Positions 1-9,600 of a stretch of 64,000 nt of DNA are shown one piece after another (positions within the stretch are counted from its first letter, which is position 1; each line of letters starts with the position of its first letter). The notes beneath the pieces were generated by a model, which was not told where the DNA came from, did not search any database, and worked only from the letters and a program-made list of their open reading frames with translations. The stretch lies in contig JAQSWS010000007.1 in the NCBI GenBank assembly GCA_029266495.1, positions 1 to 64,000 on the forward strand, in the 5' to 3' direction. The translations under genes and the position numbers were made by a program. The DNA comes from Rariglobus sp. GTDB taxonomy: Bacteria; Verrucomicrobiota; Verrucomicrobiia; Opitutales; Opitutaceae.

Positions 1-71
1 ACCACGCCCTCGGCATCGATCAGATGCCACTTGGGTTGCACGGTCTCTTTTTTGGCGAGGAACGTTTTCAT
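1..71 (-). CDS. rplM: 50S ribosomal protein L13, N-terminal fragment
   Basis: The reverse strand from 71 reads MKTFLAKKETVQPKWHLIDA and continues EGVV before running off the left edge. This is the start of ribosomal protein L13, with the Trp-His-Leu-Ile-Asp-Ala segment that opens the conserved fold. L13 is an early-assembling large-subunit protein and is usually followed by rpsI, which would lie outside the window. Only 23 complete codons are visible, so the call rests on this short N-terminus. Confidence 0.85.
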   Translation of the reverse strand, partial: MKTFLAKKETVQPKWHLIDAEGV

Positions 72-134
72 GAGAAAAGAGGCGGATTGCGTAGGTTTGC
101 GGGAAAGGTGTCAACCCCTCTTTTGGCGTTGTGA

Positions 135-170
135 ATAAAAAAGCCCGCCCCGCCAAAAGGCGAAGCGGGC
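135..170 (-). terminator. Rho-independent terminator of the outer-membrane protein gene
   Basis: Read on the reverse strand, GCCCGCTTCGCC and GGCGGGGCGGGC form a GC-rich stem with a short T-rich loop, followed by a T run. It lies just after the stop codon of the reverse gene at 203-907. Confidence 0.85.
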
Positions 171-202
171 GCTGAATGACTTGGACTGTCGCTCGTGTCA
201 GC

Positions 203-907
203 TTAGAAGCCGATCGCGAGGCCAACCGAGAAAACAACCTGGTCCTGATCAGGAGAAGCAAGGAGGTTGTCGCGATCAAGGCTGGTGTAGTTGACGGCAC
301 CGGTCAGCGTGGCGGTTTCGCTCAGCTGGTAAGGAACAGCAACGCCAGCGCCCCAATAGCAGTAATCTTCGTTGTCACCAGGGATCTGGATGTAGCCGAA
401 GGTGGCGGAGAAGTCGAGGGACACGCCCAGCTTGGTCACCGCGATGCTGTGGCCGATCGAAGCGATGTAGGAGGAAACATCGAGGTCGAAGTCGTAGTAG
501 TAGTAGACGCTCGGGCTGAGGAGCACGTCGGCTTTGAGGCCGGCGTAAACTTCAGTGGTGTCACCCTGGCTGCCACCATTGTAGGTGTAGCGGGTCACGC
601 CGAGATCGGCAGAGAAGGTCTCATTGATCGACAGGTTGTAGCCAGCATAGAGGTCCGTCTCGGAGCCCGAGAAGTTGGCAGGGCCATCGCTGATGGCATC
701 GGAGTGCCAGAGACCTGCATAGAAGTCGCCGTAGGAGGCTTCCACAGAGGGCTGGACAGAGGCATCGGCGAGGCGGAGACCGCGGAACACGTAGTCGCTA
801 ACATACGTGACATCAAGGGTAACAGCGAGGGCCGACTTGGAGGCTTCCTGGGCGGAAGCGGAAACGCCAGCGGCGAGGACCGCGAGAGCGAGGATCGTCT
901 TTTTCAT
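203..907 (-). CDS. TorF-like putative outer-membrane porin
   Basis: A 234-residue exported protein. The start at 907 gives a classic signal peptide, MKKTILALAVLAAGVSASAQ, with cleavage after Ala-Gln; the longer reading frame upstream adds an implausible N-terminus. The mature part has alternating hydrophobic/polar beta strands, the TYVSDYVFRGLRLADA segment typical of the TorF/Gcw_chp putative porin family, and a C-terminal strand ending in aromatic Phe (VGLAIGF), the usual signal for outer-membrane insertion. It is monocistronic with its own terminator and diverges from the DUF423 gene. The transported substrate cannot be read from sequence. Confidence 0.8.
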   Translation of the reverse strand: MKKTILALAVLAAGVSASAQEASKSALAVTLDVTYVSDYVFRGLRLADASVQPSVEASYGDFYAGLWHSDAISDGPANFSGSETDLYAGYNLSINETFSADLGVTRYTYNGGSQGDTTEVYAGLKADVLLSPSVYYYYDFDLDVSSYIASIGHSIAVTKLGVSLDFSATFGYIQIPGDNEDYCYWGAGVAVPYQLSETATLTGAVNYTSLDRDNLLASPDQDQVVFSVGLAIGF

Positions 908-1105
908 GTGTAGTTCTGTAGTTTTGTAGTTCTCTGTCAGGTTTGCCGTTAGGTCACGGCGGCTGGAATGCATAGAATTACTGCGAATACTTCAAGTCTT
1001 TACTCGAACGGCACCTAATCCCGGTATGCGATATAGATAAGCAGTGCTTTCCCTCATTGCTGCCCCCGGCCATGCGGATCGGGCCCGCGACCACACAATT
1101 TTTTG

Positions 1106-1501
1106 ATGAAAAAATACTTATGTTTCGCAGCGATTGCCGGGGCAACGGGCGTGCTTTTGGGTGCGTTTGGGGCTCACGGCTTGGCCGACACCCTCATGAC
1201 GAGAAATACCACCCACACCTGGGAAACCGCTGTGCTATATCAGCTTATTCACGCACTGGCATTATTGGGCGTTGGCCTGCACATGGGAGCGGTCCGCGAA
1301 CGCGGTTCCGCTTGGTATTCACGCGCGTTCATCTTTTGGGCGCTGGGCATTCTCTTCTTTTCCGGCTCGCTCTACTGGCTGGCGATAGGCGGACCTCGCT
1401 GGCTCGGGCCGGTAACACCCTTGGGCGGACTGGCCTTGATTCTGGGCTGGGTTTTCATCGGACTTGGCGCCTTCAATCGCGGTTCATCAGCTGATAAATA
1501 G
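1106..1501 (+). CDS. DUF423 family small membrane protein
   Basis: 131 residues with four predicted membrane helices. It has the DUF423 hallmarks: N-terminal GATGVLLGAFGAHGL, the central TAVLYQLIHALALL segment, and GPVTPLGGLALILGW near the end. Members (for example E. coli YgdD) are inner-membrane proteins of unknown function. The ATG at 1106 is preferred over the TTG directly before it. The gene stops 8 bp before the tRNA nucleotidyltransferase and is probably co-transcribed with it. The 200-bp divergent region to the porin should hold both promoters. Confidence 0.85.
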   Translation: MKKYLCFAAIAGATGVLLGAFGAHGLADTLMTRNTTHTWETAVLYQLIHALALLGVGLHMGAVRERGSAWYSRAFIFWALGILFFSGSLYWLAIGGPRWLGPVTPLGGLALILGWVFIGLGAFNRGSSADK

Positions 1502-1509
1502 CACGCGCT

Positions 1510-2913
1510 GTGGATATCCCTCCCGATTTAATGATCGTGCTTGAAGCCGTGGGCCGGGTGGGCCGTCCGCGATTGGCGGGCGGTTGCGTGCGGGATTCGT
1601 TGCTAGGCCTGAAGCCCAAGGACTTCGATATCGAGGTGCAGGGAATCACCTTTGATGGGCTTCAAGCCGTCCTCGCCCCCTTTGGAGCGACCGACGTGGT
1701 AGGACGCAGCTTTGGAGTGATCAAACTGCGACTCGGATCCACCGAATACGATTTTAGCCTGCCTCGCCGCGAGTCGAAGACGGGAAACGGCCATCGCGGC
1801 TTTGCCGTCACGCCCGACCCCCTGCTAGGCGATGCCGATGCAGCCGCTCGCAGGGATTTTACGATCAACGCCATTACGTGTGACCCGTTCACGGGTGAAC
1901 TCTTTGATCCACATGGAGGTCGTCGGGACCTGCAAGCACGTGTCCTCCGCCACACCAGTCCGGCGTTTGTCGAGGATCCCTTACGTGTGCTGCGGGCGTT
2001 CCAATTTGCCGCCCGCTTCGAACTTACGCTCGCTCCTGAAACCGCCGCCTTGTGCCGCAGTATCGTAGAAACTTATCACGAGCTACCGGTGGAACGCGTC
2101 TGGGGCGAGTGGGACAAATGGGCAACTCAAGCCGTCCGCCCCTCCCGCGGCCTCGCCGTCCTTGAGGAAACCGGCTGGCTCGTTCACTTTCCCGAAGTCG
2201 CCGCTTTGCGTGGCTGCCCACAAGATCCTGACTGGCACCCGGAAGGCGACGTGTTCACCCACACGCAACATTGCTGCGATGCCCTCGTGGGGTTGCCCGA
2301 CTGGCGCGACGCCCCGCCCGCCCGCCGCCGCATGCTGCTTCTGGCCGTGCTCGCCCACGACTTCGGCAAACCCTCCACCACCTGCCAGTCCGAACACCAG
2401 GGACGGCTTCGGTGGCGCAGCCTCGGACACGAGTCCTCCGGAGGCCCGCTCGCGGACAGCTTCCTGCGCCGGATCGGGGCACTGCACTCTATTATAGAGG
2501 CAGTCCGCCCGTTGGTGGTGCTCCACCTCGCCCATCATCACGGCAACGGAGACTTTACCGACAGTCATATCCGCCGCCTTGCTCGCAAACTCCACCCGGC
2601 GACCATCGACGACCTGTGCGCGGTCATGACAGCCGACAGCCTTGGACGGCCTCCGCTTACCAGCCCGGAGAACCTCGCCTTGATCGAGAAACTTCACACC
2701 CGCGCCCACCAACTCTCCCTGCGCCAAGCCCCGCCCCGTCCACTTCTTCTGGGGCGCCATCTCATCGCACTCGGCGAAAAGCCCGGTCCCCGCTTTACCG
2801 AGCTGCTCGCCGCCGCCTTCGAAGCCCAGCTCGATGGTGCATTCACCGATGAAGAAACCGGCCTCATCTGGTTGAGAAATTATTTGCAGGACAATCCCCC
2901 TCCGCACTCGTGA
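1510..2913 (+). CDS. CCA tRNA nucleotidyltransferase / poly(A) polymerase family with HD domain
   Basis: 467 residues from a GTG start. The N-terminal nucleotidyltransferase head shows RLAGGCVRDSLLGLKPKDFD, that is the GG-VRD motif and the DxD metal-binding pair (KDFDIEV), followed by RRDFTINAI and the DPLRVLRAFQFAARF neck typical of class II CCA enzymes. Around residues 255-300 there is an HD phosphohydrolase domain (HTQHCCDAL ... LAHDFGKP). This architecture adds or repairs the CCA end of tRNAs in the cytoplasm. The tRNA-Leu in this window already encodes CCA, so repair is the more likely role. An internal ATG at 1531 is a possible alternative start. Confidence 0.85.
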   Translation: MDIPPDLMIVLEAVGRVGRPRLAGGCVRDSLLGLKPKDFDIEVQGITFDGLQAVLAPFGATDVVGRSFGVIKLRLGSTEYDFSLPRRESKTGNGHRGFAVTPDPLLGDADAAARRDFTINAITCDPFTGELFDPHGGRRDLQARVLRHTSPAFVEDPLRVLRAFQFAARFELTLAPETAALCRSIVETYHELPVERVWGEWDKWATQAVRPSRGLAVLEETGWLVHFPEVAALRGCPQDPDWHPEGDVFTHTQHCCDALVGLPDWRDAPPARRRMLLLAVLAHDFGKPSTTCQSEHQGRLRWRSLGHESSGGPLADSFLRRIGALHSIIEAVRPLVVLHLAHHHGNGDFTDSHIRRLARKLHPATIDDLCAVMTADSLGRPPLTSPENLALIEKLHTRAHQLSLRQAPPRPLLLGRHLIALGEKPGPRFTELLAAAFEAQLDGAFTDEETGLIWLRNYLQDNPPPHS

Positions 2914-2957
2914 CAACTGTCCCGGTCTGCGCATGAATGTCCCTTCCTTTTAAAACC

Positions 2958-3902
2958 ATGCCCAACCAACTCGATCAACTGAAGCAGTTCACCACCGTCG
3001 TCGCCGATACCGGCGATTTCGCAACCATCAAGGAATTCACCCCCCAGGACGCGACGACCAATCCCTCGCTCATCCTGAAGGCCGCCGGCCTTCCCGCCTA
3101 TGCCCCGCTGGTTGACCAGGCGATCAAGGACTCCGGCCCCTCCGCCTCCATTGGCCACGTTATCGACCGCCTCCTGGTCCTCTTCGGCCTCGAAATCCTC
3201 AAGATCGTTCCCGGCCGCGTTTCCACCGAAGTGGACGCCCGCCTTTCGTTCGACACCGAAGGCACGCTCGCCAAAGCCCGCGAGATCATGGCCCTCTACG
3301 AGAAAGCCGGCATTCCCCGCGCCCGCATCCTGATCAAGATCGCCTCCACTTGGGAAGGCATCAAGGCCGCCGAGGTCCTCGCGAAGGAAGGCATCAACTG
3401 CAATCTCACGCTCCTCTTCTCCTTCGCCCAGGCCGTCGCCTGCGCCGAAGCCAACATCAAGCTCATCTCGCCGTTCGTCGGCCGCATCCTCGACTGGCAC
3501 AAGAAAACCCACGGCAAGGAGTTCGCCGGCGCCGAGGACCCCGGCGTGATCTCGGTCACCCAGATCTACACCTACTACAAAAAATTCGGCTACAAGACCG
3601 AGGTCATGGGCGCCTCCTTCCGCAACACCGGCGAAATCGTCGAGCTCGCCGGCTGCGATCTGCTCACGATCTCCCCCGCCCTCCTCGCCGAACTCAAGGC
3701 CTCCGATGCACCCCTCGCCCGGAAGCTCGACCCCGCCAAGGCCGCTTCCGCCGACCTTAAAAAGGTCAGCTTCGACGAAAAGTCCTTCCGCTTCGCCCTC
3801 AACGAAGATGCCATGGCCACCGAGAAAACCGCCGAAGGCATCCGCCTGTTCTCCGCCGACATCGTCAAGCTCGAGCAACTCATCGCCAAAAAACGCGGCT
3901 GA
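2958..3902 (+). CDS. tal: Transaldolase
   Basis: 314 residues, the normal length for TalB-type transaldolase. It transfers a dihydroxyacetone unit between sugar phosphates in the non-oxidative pentose phosphate pathway. Visible signatures are [24 protein letters not shown] near the N-terminus, split here as VVADTGDF and [10 protein letters not shown], and [11 protein letters not shown] with the Schiff-base lysine (KIAST). [10 protein letters not shown] and [10 protein letters not shown] follow further on. The ATG at 2958 matches the family N-terminus ([10 protein letters not shown]); an upstream ATG at 2937 adds seven untypical residues. A strong terminator follows. Confidence 0.95.
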   Translation: MPNQLDQLKQFTTVVADTGDFATIKEFTPQDATTNPSLILKAAGLPAYAPLVDQAIKDSGPSASIGHVIDRLLVLFGLEILKIVPGRVSTEVDARLSFDTEGTLAKAREIMALYEKAGIPRARILIKIASTWEGIKAAEVLAKEGINCNLTLLFSFAQAVACAEANIKLISPFVGRILDWHKKTHGKEFAGAEDPGVISVTQIYTYYKKFGYKTEVMGASFRNTGEIVELAGCDLLTISPALLAELKASDAPLARKLDPAKAASADLKKVSFDEKSFRFALNEDAMATEKTAEGIRLFSADIVKLEQLIAKKRG

Positions 3903-3945
3903 GCCCCGCCCAGCCCTGCGGACGCACCTGCGGTCCGTTCTACGC

Positions 3946-3977
3946 AACCCGGCGTCTTCACCGACGCCGGGTTTTTT
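3946..3977 (+). terminator. Rho-independent terminator after tal
   Basis: CCCGGCGTC and GACGCCGGG pair across a six-base loop and are followed by six T residues. It lies 44 bp beyond the tal stop codon. Confidence 0.9.
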
Positions 3978-4087
3978 GCGCCCCTTCGGCGAACTCCCGT
4001 TGACAACCCCTCCCGGCGGGCCTGCCTTCAGGCTCCATCGCATCCGCGCTGCGTGAACCACCACCGCGCGGACGGCACTCTCCTCCC

Positions 4088-6421
4088 ATGGACGGCATCA
4101 ATTTAATCCAAGATCTCGCCATCGTCCTGCTGGCCGCGGGATTTGCCGGCGCCCTCTGCAAACGCATCGGCCTTTCGGTCATCGTCGGCTACCTCGCCGC
4201 GGGCATCCTCATCGGTCCCTATACGCCCCCGTTCTCGTTCGTCACCGACGTCGCCCGCATCCAGACGCTCTCCCAAGTCGGCCTCGTGTTCCTCATGTTT
4301 GCGATCGGCCTCGGCCTCAGCCTCACCAAGCTCGGCCGCCTGGGCCTGCCCACATTGATCGCCACCGGTCTCGGTGCGTTCTTGATGCTCAACCTCACGC
4401 ATCTTCTCGGCGTGTTCGTTGGCTGGACCTCCATGCAAAGCCTTTTTGTCGCCAGCATGTTCGTGGTCTCCAGTTCCGCGGTGATCGCGAAGATCGTCAG
4501 CGAACTCAAACTCAGCCACGAAGCCTACGCCCAGCGCGCACTCGGCATCACCGTGATGGAGGACGTCGTCGCCGTCGTCATGCTCACCGTGCTCGCGAGC
4601 CAGGCCCAGGCCGGCGGCGACGGTGGTGGAGGCGCCAACGTCGGCAGCCTGCTCGCCACCTTGAGCGCCTTCGTCGTGTTGCTCGTCGGCGGCGGTCTCC
4701 TGCTCGTGCCCCGCCTTCTCCGCCGCCTGGACGGGCGTGCCGATCCCGAACTGCAGACGATCATCGTTGCCGGCGTGCTCTTCCTGCTCGCGATCTGTGC
4801 CGCCAAAGCCGGCTACTCGCTCGCCCTCGGCGCCTTCCTGCTCGGCGCCGTGGTCGCCGAAATGCCTCAAAAAACCGGCGTCGAAAAATCCTTCGCCGGG
4901 ATGCGCGACCTCTTCAGCAGCGTGTTCTTCGTCGCCATCGGCATGATGATCGACATCCGCCTCCTCCTGGATGTCTGGCCGATGATTCTCGGGTTGTTCG
5001 CCTTCGTGATGATCGGCCGCCCGATCGCGATCGGCATGGCCTTGGTCGTATGCGGCACTCATCCCCGCGAAGCCCGCCGCGCGGGACTCCTGCTCACCCC
5101 GCTCGGTGAGTTCTCGTTCATTATCGCCCAGCTCGGCGTCAGCAGCGCCGTGCTCCCCGCGTCCTATTACCCGCTGGCGGTCGGCACCTCCATCCTCACC
5201 GTGCTCGCGACACCGTTCATCAATCGAAACGCCGGGCCGTTGCTCCTCGCGATCGAGCGCCTGGAGCCCCGCTGGCTCGTGCATGCGCTGGAAGCCTATC
5301 ATGGCTGGATCCAGCAGGCCCAGAACGGAAGCACCTCGCCGCTCGCATGGAAACTCATCCGCAGCCGCATTCCCCAAATCTGCGTCGAGATGCTCCTCGT
5401 CACCGGCGTCTTGATTTTCTCACGCCAGATTTTCTCGATGATCGAAACCTCCCCGCTCGCCCACTGGTTTGAGGGGGCAAGGCTCGACTATGCGTTTTGG
5501 AGCATCATCGGCCTGATCACGCTCGTCCTGCTCGTCGCCCTCTGGCGCAACGTCAGCGCGATCGCCATGATCCTTGGCGAAAGTCTTGGCGGCAGCACCC
5601 GTCTTCCAGCGCCAGCCATCGAAAAAACCCTGCGCACCGTTGCCGGCCTCGCCCTCGGCTACTGGCTCTACTCCATCCTTCCCCTTGATGCACTGCCCGT
5701 CTGGGGATGGCTCGTCATCGGCACCGCCGCGCTGGTTGTGGTCGCCGTGTTTTCCAGCCGCCTCGTCTACTGGCACAGCACCTGGCAGTCCTCCGTCCAG
5801 CAGGTTCTCAGCGAAGACCCCGACGGCGCCGCCGGCGTCCGCGCCACCGCCCGCGTCGCCCTCGACCAAGGCCTCGAGAGCTGGGGCATGCACCTGGAGG
5901 AATATGTCGTGCACGATGCCGCCGACTACGCCGGTTGCGACCTCGCGCAACTCGCCATCCCCTCCCGCTTCGGCTGCTCCGTGATCGAGGTCGAACGCAA
6001 CGGCTATGTCATCACCCGCACCGGGCCCGACCTCCGCATCTATCCCGGCGACAAACTCCTCCTCCTTGGCCAGCCCGAAGGCCTCGCCGCCGCCCGAACC
6101 TTCCTCAGCCGCGACAAAGAAATGGTTGATGGCTCCGCGGAGTTCAGCGGCTCCATCCTCCAGACCCATACCCTGCCCGCCGGCCCCCACTCCGGCCAAA
6201 CCCTTGCGAGCCTGGGAGTCGCCCGGGAAACCGGCGTGCGTATCGTCGGCATCCACCGGGGAACCACCAAAATCATCAACCCGGGCGGCAACGAACCCCT
6301 CCAGGCTGGCGACAATCTCCTGGTGGTGGGCACACTCGACGAACTCCGCGCGTTTCGCCGCTGGCTGCGCGGCGGCGGTGAAACGACTCCGCCGTTTCCC
6401 CTCGCGCGCGCCTCGACATGA
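4088..6421 (+). CDS. Kef-type cation:proton antiporter (CPA2) with two TrkA-C domains
   Basis: 777 residues. The first ~390 residues form a CPA2 Na+/H+ exchanger domain: helices with GYLAAGILIGPYTPP, FLMFAIGLGLSLTKL, SSSAVIAKIVSEL, and GAFLLGAVVAEMP. A second hydrophobic block (about 400-570) carries further helices. The C-terminus has two TrkA-C (RCK_C) like modules, about 610-690 (ending GDKLLLLGQPEGL) and 700-770 (ending GDNLLVVGTLDEL). No nucleotide-binding TrkA-N/Rossmann domain is present, unlike KefB/KefC or YbaL, so gating by NAD or glutathione is unlikely. Probable K+ or Na+/H+ antiport at the inner membrane. Its stop overlaps the next start by ATGA. Confidence 0.85.
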   Translation: MDGINLIQDLAIVLLAAGFAGALCKRIGLSVIVGYLAAGILIGPYTPPFSFVTDVARIQTLSQVGLVFLMFAIGLGLSLTKLGRLGLPTLIATGLGAFLMLNLTHLLGVFVGWTSMQSLFVASMFVVSSSAVIAKIVSELKLSHEAYAQRALGITVMEDVVAVVMLTVLASQAQAGGDGGGGANVGSLLATLSAFVVLLVGGGLLLVPRLLRRLDGRADPELQTIIVAGVLFLLAICAAKAGYSLALGAFLLGAVVAEMPQKTGVEKSFAGMRDLFSSVFFVAIGMMIDIRLLLDVWPMILGLFAFVMIGRPIAIGMALVVCGTHPREARRAGLLLTPLGEFSFIIAQLGVSSAVLPASYYPLAVGTSILTVLATPFINRNAGPLLLAIERLEPRWLVHALEAYHGWIQQAQNGSTSPLAWKLIRSRIPQICVEMLLVTGVLIFSRQIFSMIETSPLAHWFEGARLDYAFWSIIGLITLVLLVALWRNVSAIAMILGESLGGSTRLPAPAIEKTLRTVAGLALGYWLYSILPLDALPVWGWLVIGTAALVVVAVFSSRLVYWHSTWQSSVQQVLSEDPDGAAGVRATARVALDQGLESWGMHLEEYVVHDAADYAGCDLAQLAIPSRFGCSVIEVERNGYVITRTGPDLRIYPGDKLLLLGQPEGLAAARTFLSRDKEMVDGSAEFSGSILQTHTLPAGPHSGQTLASLGVARETGVRIVGIHRGTTKIINPGGNEPLQAGDNLLVVGTLDELRAFRRWLRGGGETTPPFPLARAST

Positions 6422-8334
6422 TCCGCGCCTTTCAATGGGACCTCGCCCGCCAGGTCGAGCGCCTCGGCTTCCTCCTCGACCAGCTTCCCCGCTACGCCGG
6501 CTGGGGCTACGAGGAGCTTTATCTCCACCTTGAAGACGCCGTCGACTATCCGAGCCTACCCGGGGTCGCCCGCCCGGACGCCTACTCCCTGCGCGACTTC
6601 GAGAAACTCGTCACGGCCGCGGATCGCGCCGGCATCAAAGTCGTTCCCATCGTCAATCTCCTCGGCCACACCCAGTATCTGATCAACCACCCGGAGCTGC
6701 GCGACCTCAACGAACTCCGCGCCCCCGACGGCTCGCCGCTCCCGCGCGGCCAGCTCTGCCCGCTGCACCCGCGCACCTTGGAGACCGCCGGAAAACTGCT
6801 GGGTGACATGGCCCCCTTTTGCACCGCCGGCAAAGTCCACGTGGGCCTCGACGAATCCTTCCAACTCGGCAAACACCCGCTCAGCCACGCCGAGGTGAAG
6901 CGCATCGGACTCGCGTCACATTTTTCCGGATACGTCAACCGTCTCCACACCCTCGTCCAGCCGCTGGGCCTGCGCATGGGCCTGTGGGCGGACATGCTCG
7001 CACTCCTCCCCGAGGCGATCCCGCAACTCCCGCGCGGCCTGATCGCCTACGATTGGTATTATTACCCGTTCCCGCGCCACCCGCGCATGGAACTGCACAA
7101 TTTTGCCGATTACGACCTCGCCCCCGCCTTCGCGAAACAGGGCATCGAGTATTGGGGCTGCCCGATGAACGGTGGCTTTCGCCACGAAGCCCTGCCCGTC
7201 TTCGGAGACCGCCTCGCCAACCTCCAGTCCTGGTGGCGTCGCTGCCGCCAGACCCGCGCCGGCGGTTTTCTCGTGACCGGCTGGGAACCGCAGCGCCTCG
7301 CCTTCGAAATGCCCCTGGTGGTCGACGCCGCCGCCGCGAGCCTGTGGATCAATCCCGAAATCGACGACCATGCCGGCATGCTCGCCAAAGGCTTCGAGCG
7401 CGTCTTCGGCAAAGCCGGCGCGCGCGAGGCCGCCCGTGCCGCGCTCGCCTGCGACGAACATGCTTTCGCCGGCTATGCCAAATGGGAGATCAATGACCGC
7501 TGGGACGGCCTCGCCGGCCCGGAAGGCCCCGCGCGCGCCGGGCGCAGCGCTCGTTTCTTCACCCGCCTCGCCCGGCAAAACCTGCCCGCCCCCTTCGCCG
7601 CCAGCGCCGCCTTCAACGCCTACCTCGCCGCCCGCGAGGCGTTCATCCGCCACGCCGCCCGCACCGTCCAAAAAATCCGCCGGCGTCACGCCACCGGCCA
7701 GGCCCGGTTTGTCGCTGATGCCGTGACCACCGCGCGAACCGCCGCCGACCTGTTTGCGGTGCAAATCAAGGCCGGTCGCGCCGCCGCCCGCACGATGTGG
7801 GCGCGCACCCGCAACCCGCGCGTGCGTTCACCCAACGAGGACATTATCGCCCGCGACACCGCCCGTCTGAAGGCCTGGCAACGATGGCTCGCCGCCGTTG
7901 CCAGACGCCCCTCCCGCTGCCTGGACACATCCCCTGTCCACGGTCGCTGGCAACTCACGTTCATCGTGCACAATCACGCGCCCGCCCTGCAAAAAATTCT
8001 CGTCGAGCAACAGTCCGCCGACGGCGTGTGGACGGCGCTCGCGGAACGCTTCACCATCGAGTTTCGCGCGAAGGCCGCGCGTCCCCATGCCAGCATCCGT
8101 CGTGAGTTCTCCGTTCCGGTCGACACGCCCGCACGTCCGCTGCGGATTGCGCTGCGCGGGATCGGTGAGATCACCGTGAGCCACGTCAGGTTGACAGAGG
8201 GCGTGATCACGCTGGCACCGCGCGACTGGCCGGTGCGCGAACACCGCACGCTCGGCACACCTGCCTCACGCTCCGGCTTTCCCGACCTGCATCTCGCGAG
8301 CAACCGGGATGCAGTGGAACTGGTGTGGAGTTAG
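6418..8334 (+). CDS. Glycoside hydrolase family 20-like protein (beta-N-acetylhexosaminidase fold)
   Basis: 638 residues, starting directly in a TIM barrel rather than with the usual accessory N-terminal domain of GH20 enzymes. KVHVGLDES (D145-E146) matches the conserved His-x-Gly-x-Asp-Glu active-site strand, where Asp positions the substrate acetamido group and Glu is the acid. Other barrel strands are YEELYLHLEDAVDYP, VVPIVNLLGHTQYL and LRMGLWADML. The C-terminal ~200 residues have no domain I recognise. No signal peptide is seen, so it is probably cytoplasmic. It overlaps the antiporter gene by four bases and is likely translationally coupled to it. Substrate is not established. Confidence 0.7.
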   Translation: MIRAFQWDLARQVERLGFLLDQLPRYAGWGYEELYLHLEDAVDYPSLPGVARPDAYSLRDFEKLVTAADRAGIKVVPIVNLLGHTQYLINHPELRDLNELRAPDGSPLPRGQLCPLHPRTLETAGKLLGDMAPFCTAGKVHVGLDESFQLGKHPLSHAEVKRIGLASHFSGYVNRLHTLVQPLGLRMGLWADMLALLPEAIPQLPRGLIAYDWYYYPFPRHPRMELHNFADYDLAPAFAKQGIEYWGCPMNGGFRHEALPVFGDRLANLQSWWRRCRQTRAGGFLVTGWEPQRLAFEMPLVVDAAAASLWINPEIDDHAGMLAKGFERVFGKAGAREAARAALACDEHAFAGYAKWEINDRWDGLAGPEGPARAGRSARFFTRLARQNLPAPFAASAAFNAYLAAREAFIRHAARTVQKIRRRHATGQARFVADAVTTARTAADLFAVQIKAGRAAARTMWARTRNPRVRSPNEDIIARDTARLKAWQRWLAAVARRPSRCLDTSPVHGRWQLTFIVHNHAPALQKILVEQQSADGVWTALAERFTIEFRAKAARPHASIRREFSVPVDTPARPLRIALRGIGEITVSHVRLTEGVITLAPRDWPVREHRTLGTPASRSGFPDLHLASNRDAVELVWS

Positions 8335-8367
8335 AAACGGACCGCCGGGCCAATCCGCCTGGGGTGG

Positions 8368-8387
8368 CTCTGAGCGTGAGCTCAGAG
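8368..8387. terminator. Hairpin at the GH20/purK convergent junction
   Basis: CTCTGAGC and GCTCAGAG form a perfect 8-bp stem with a four-base loop between two convergent genes. There is no clear T run on either side, so an intrinsic terminator role is only a suggestion. Confidence 0.35.
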
Positions 8388-8451
8388 AGCAAGTCGTCCG
8401 ACGATCGAACTCCCTTGGCTCATGCCTCGGGCCACGAGACATCCCCTGCCT

Positions 8452-9591
8452 TCAGAGCTTCGCTTTTAACGCCCGCGCTGCTTCCAATGCCGCGTCCGCC
8501 GTCGCCGCGGTCACCGTGAAATGGCCCATCTTCCGACCAATGCGCGGCTCCTTCTTTCCATAGAGGTGAAGCTTTGCACGCGGCTCGGCGAGGATCGCCG
8601 GCCAGTTGGCGTCGCCAACCAGCGCGCCGTCCTGCCACTTCCACGCGTCTCCAAGGATGTTGACCATCACCACCGGCGACACGACCGACACGTCACCCAG
8701 GGGCAGGCCGCACACCGCGCGCACATGCTGCTCGAACTGAGAAGTCACGCACGCATCAAGCGTCCAATGGCCGGAGTTGTGCGGACGCGGCGCGAGCTCG
8801 TTGACGAGGATCCCGCCGCGATCCGTAAGAAACAACTCGATCGCCAGCAGACCGACGACGTTGAGCTTTTCCACGATGGCCAGCGCAAGTTTTTCCGCGT
8901 CGGCACGCACCGGATCGGCGATGCGCGCAGGCACGATGGAAAAATCAAGGATGTGCTTCGTGTGAATGTTTTCCGCGACGGGAAACACCTTCACCTCGCC
9001 ATTGCTGCTGCGCGCCACGAGGACCGACAGCTCGCATTTGAAATCGATGAACTTCTCGATGACGCACCGTTGCTTCGCAAACGAGGCGACGGCCTTTGCA
9101 AGCGTGGCGTCGTCACTGACCTTGATCTGCCCCTTGCCGTCGTAGCCGAAGTCGGCGGTTTTCACGACGCACGGCAGCCCGATCTTGCGAATGGCCGCGG
9201 CGAGGTCGTCGGCCGCCTCGACCTCGGCGAAGGGCACGTGGGGGAAATCGTTTTTGCGCAGCCAGTTTTTTTCGCGCATCCGGTTCTGGCAGGTCTCGAG
9301 CACCCCCCAGTGCGGATGCAGCTGAACATATTTTTCGATTCCCCACAGCGGCTCGGCGGGGATGTTCTCGAATTCGTAGGTCACCACGTCGACGCTCTTG
9401 GCGAAGGCGGTGAGCGCTTCAAGATCGGTGTAGGGCCGGTTGGTTTCCAAGGCGGAGACCTCGCCCGCCGGGCCGCTGGCCTCGGGCTCGTAAATGTGCA
9501 CCCGGTAACCGAGACGCTCCGCCGCATGGGCGAACATGCGGCCAAGCTGGCCGCCACCGAGAACACCGATCGTTTTGCCGGGGGGAATCAT
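8452..9591 (-). CDS. purK: 5-(carboxyamino)imidazole ribonucleotide synthase (PurK)
   Basis: 379 residues, ATP-grasp enzyme that carboxylates AIR to N5-CAIR in de novo purine synthesis. The N-terminus IGVLGGGQLGRMFAHAAERL is the PurK Rossmann-like biotin-carboxylase segment, split here as IGVLGGGQLG and RMFAHAAERL. The ATP-grasp part shows PCVVKTADFGYDGKGQ, and NELAPRPHNSGHWT is the PurK active-site signature. The ATG at 9591 gives MIPPGKTIGVLGG and is preferred to an upstream extension of 16 residues. purE lies directly upstream on the same strand, so product passes to the neighbour enzyme. Confidence 0.95.
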   Translation of the reverse strand: MIPPGKTIGVLGGGQLGRMFAHAAERLGYRVHIYEPEASGPAGEVSALETNRPYTDLEALTAFAKSVDVVTYEFENIPAEPLWGIEKYVQLHPHWGVLETCQNRMREKNWLRKNDFPHVPFAEVEAADDLAAAIRKIGLPCVVKTADFGYDGKGQIKVSDDATLAKAVASFAKQRCVIEKFIDFKCELSVLVARSSNGEVKVFPVAENIHTKHILDFSIVPARIADPVRADAEKLALAIVEKLNVVGLLAIELFLTDRGGILVNELAPRPHNSGHWTLDACVTSQFEQHVRAVCGLPLGDVSVVSPVVMVNILGDAWKWQDGALVGDANWPAILAEPRAKLHLYGKKEPRIGRKMGHFTVTAATADAALEAARALKAKL

Positions 9592-9600
9592 GCGCAAGTA

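Noticed and set aside
176..913. 245-codon forward frame opposite the porin gene
   Set aside because: Antisense shadow of a gene with clear signal peptide, beta strands and terminator.
2880..5377. 394- and 424-codon reverse frames opposite transaldolase and the antiporter
   Set aside because: Low-complexity Gly/Glu/Asp-rich products and no ribosome-binding site; the forward genes are unambiguous.
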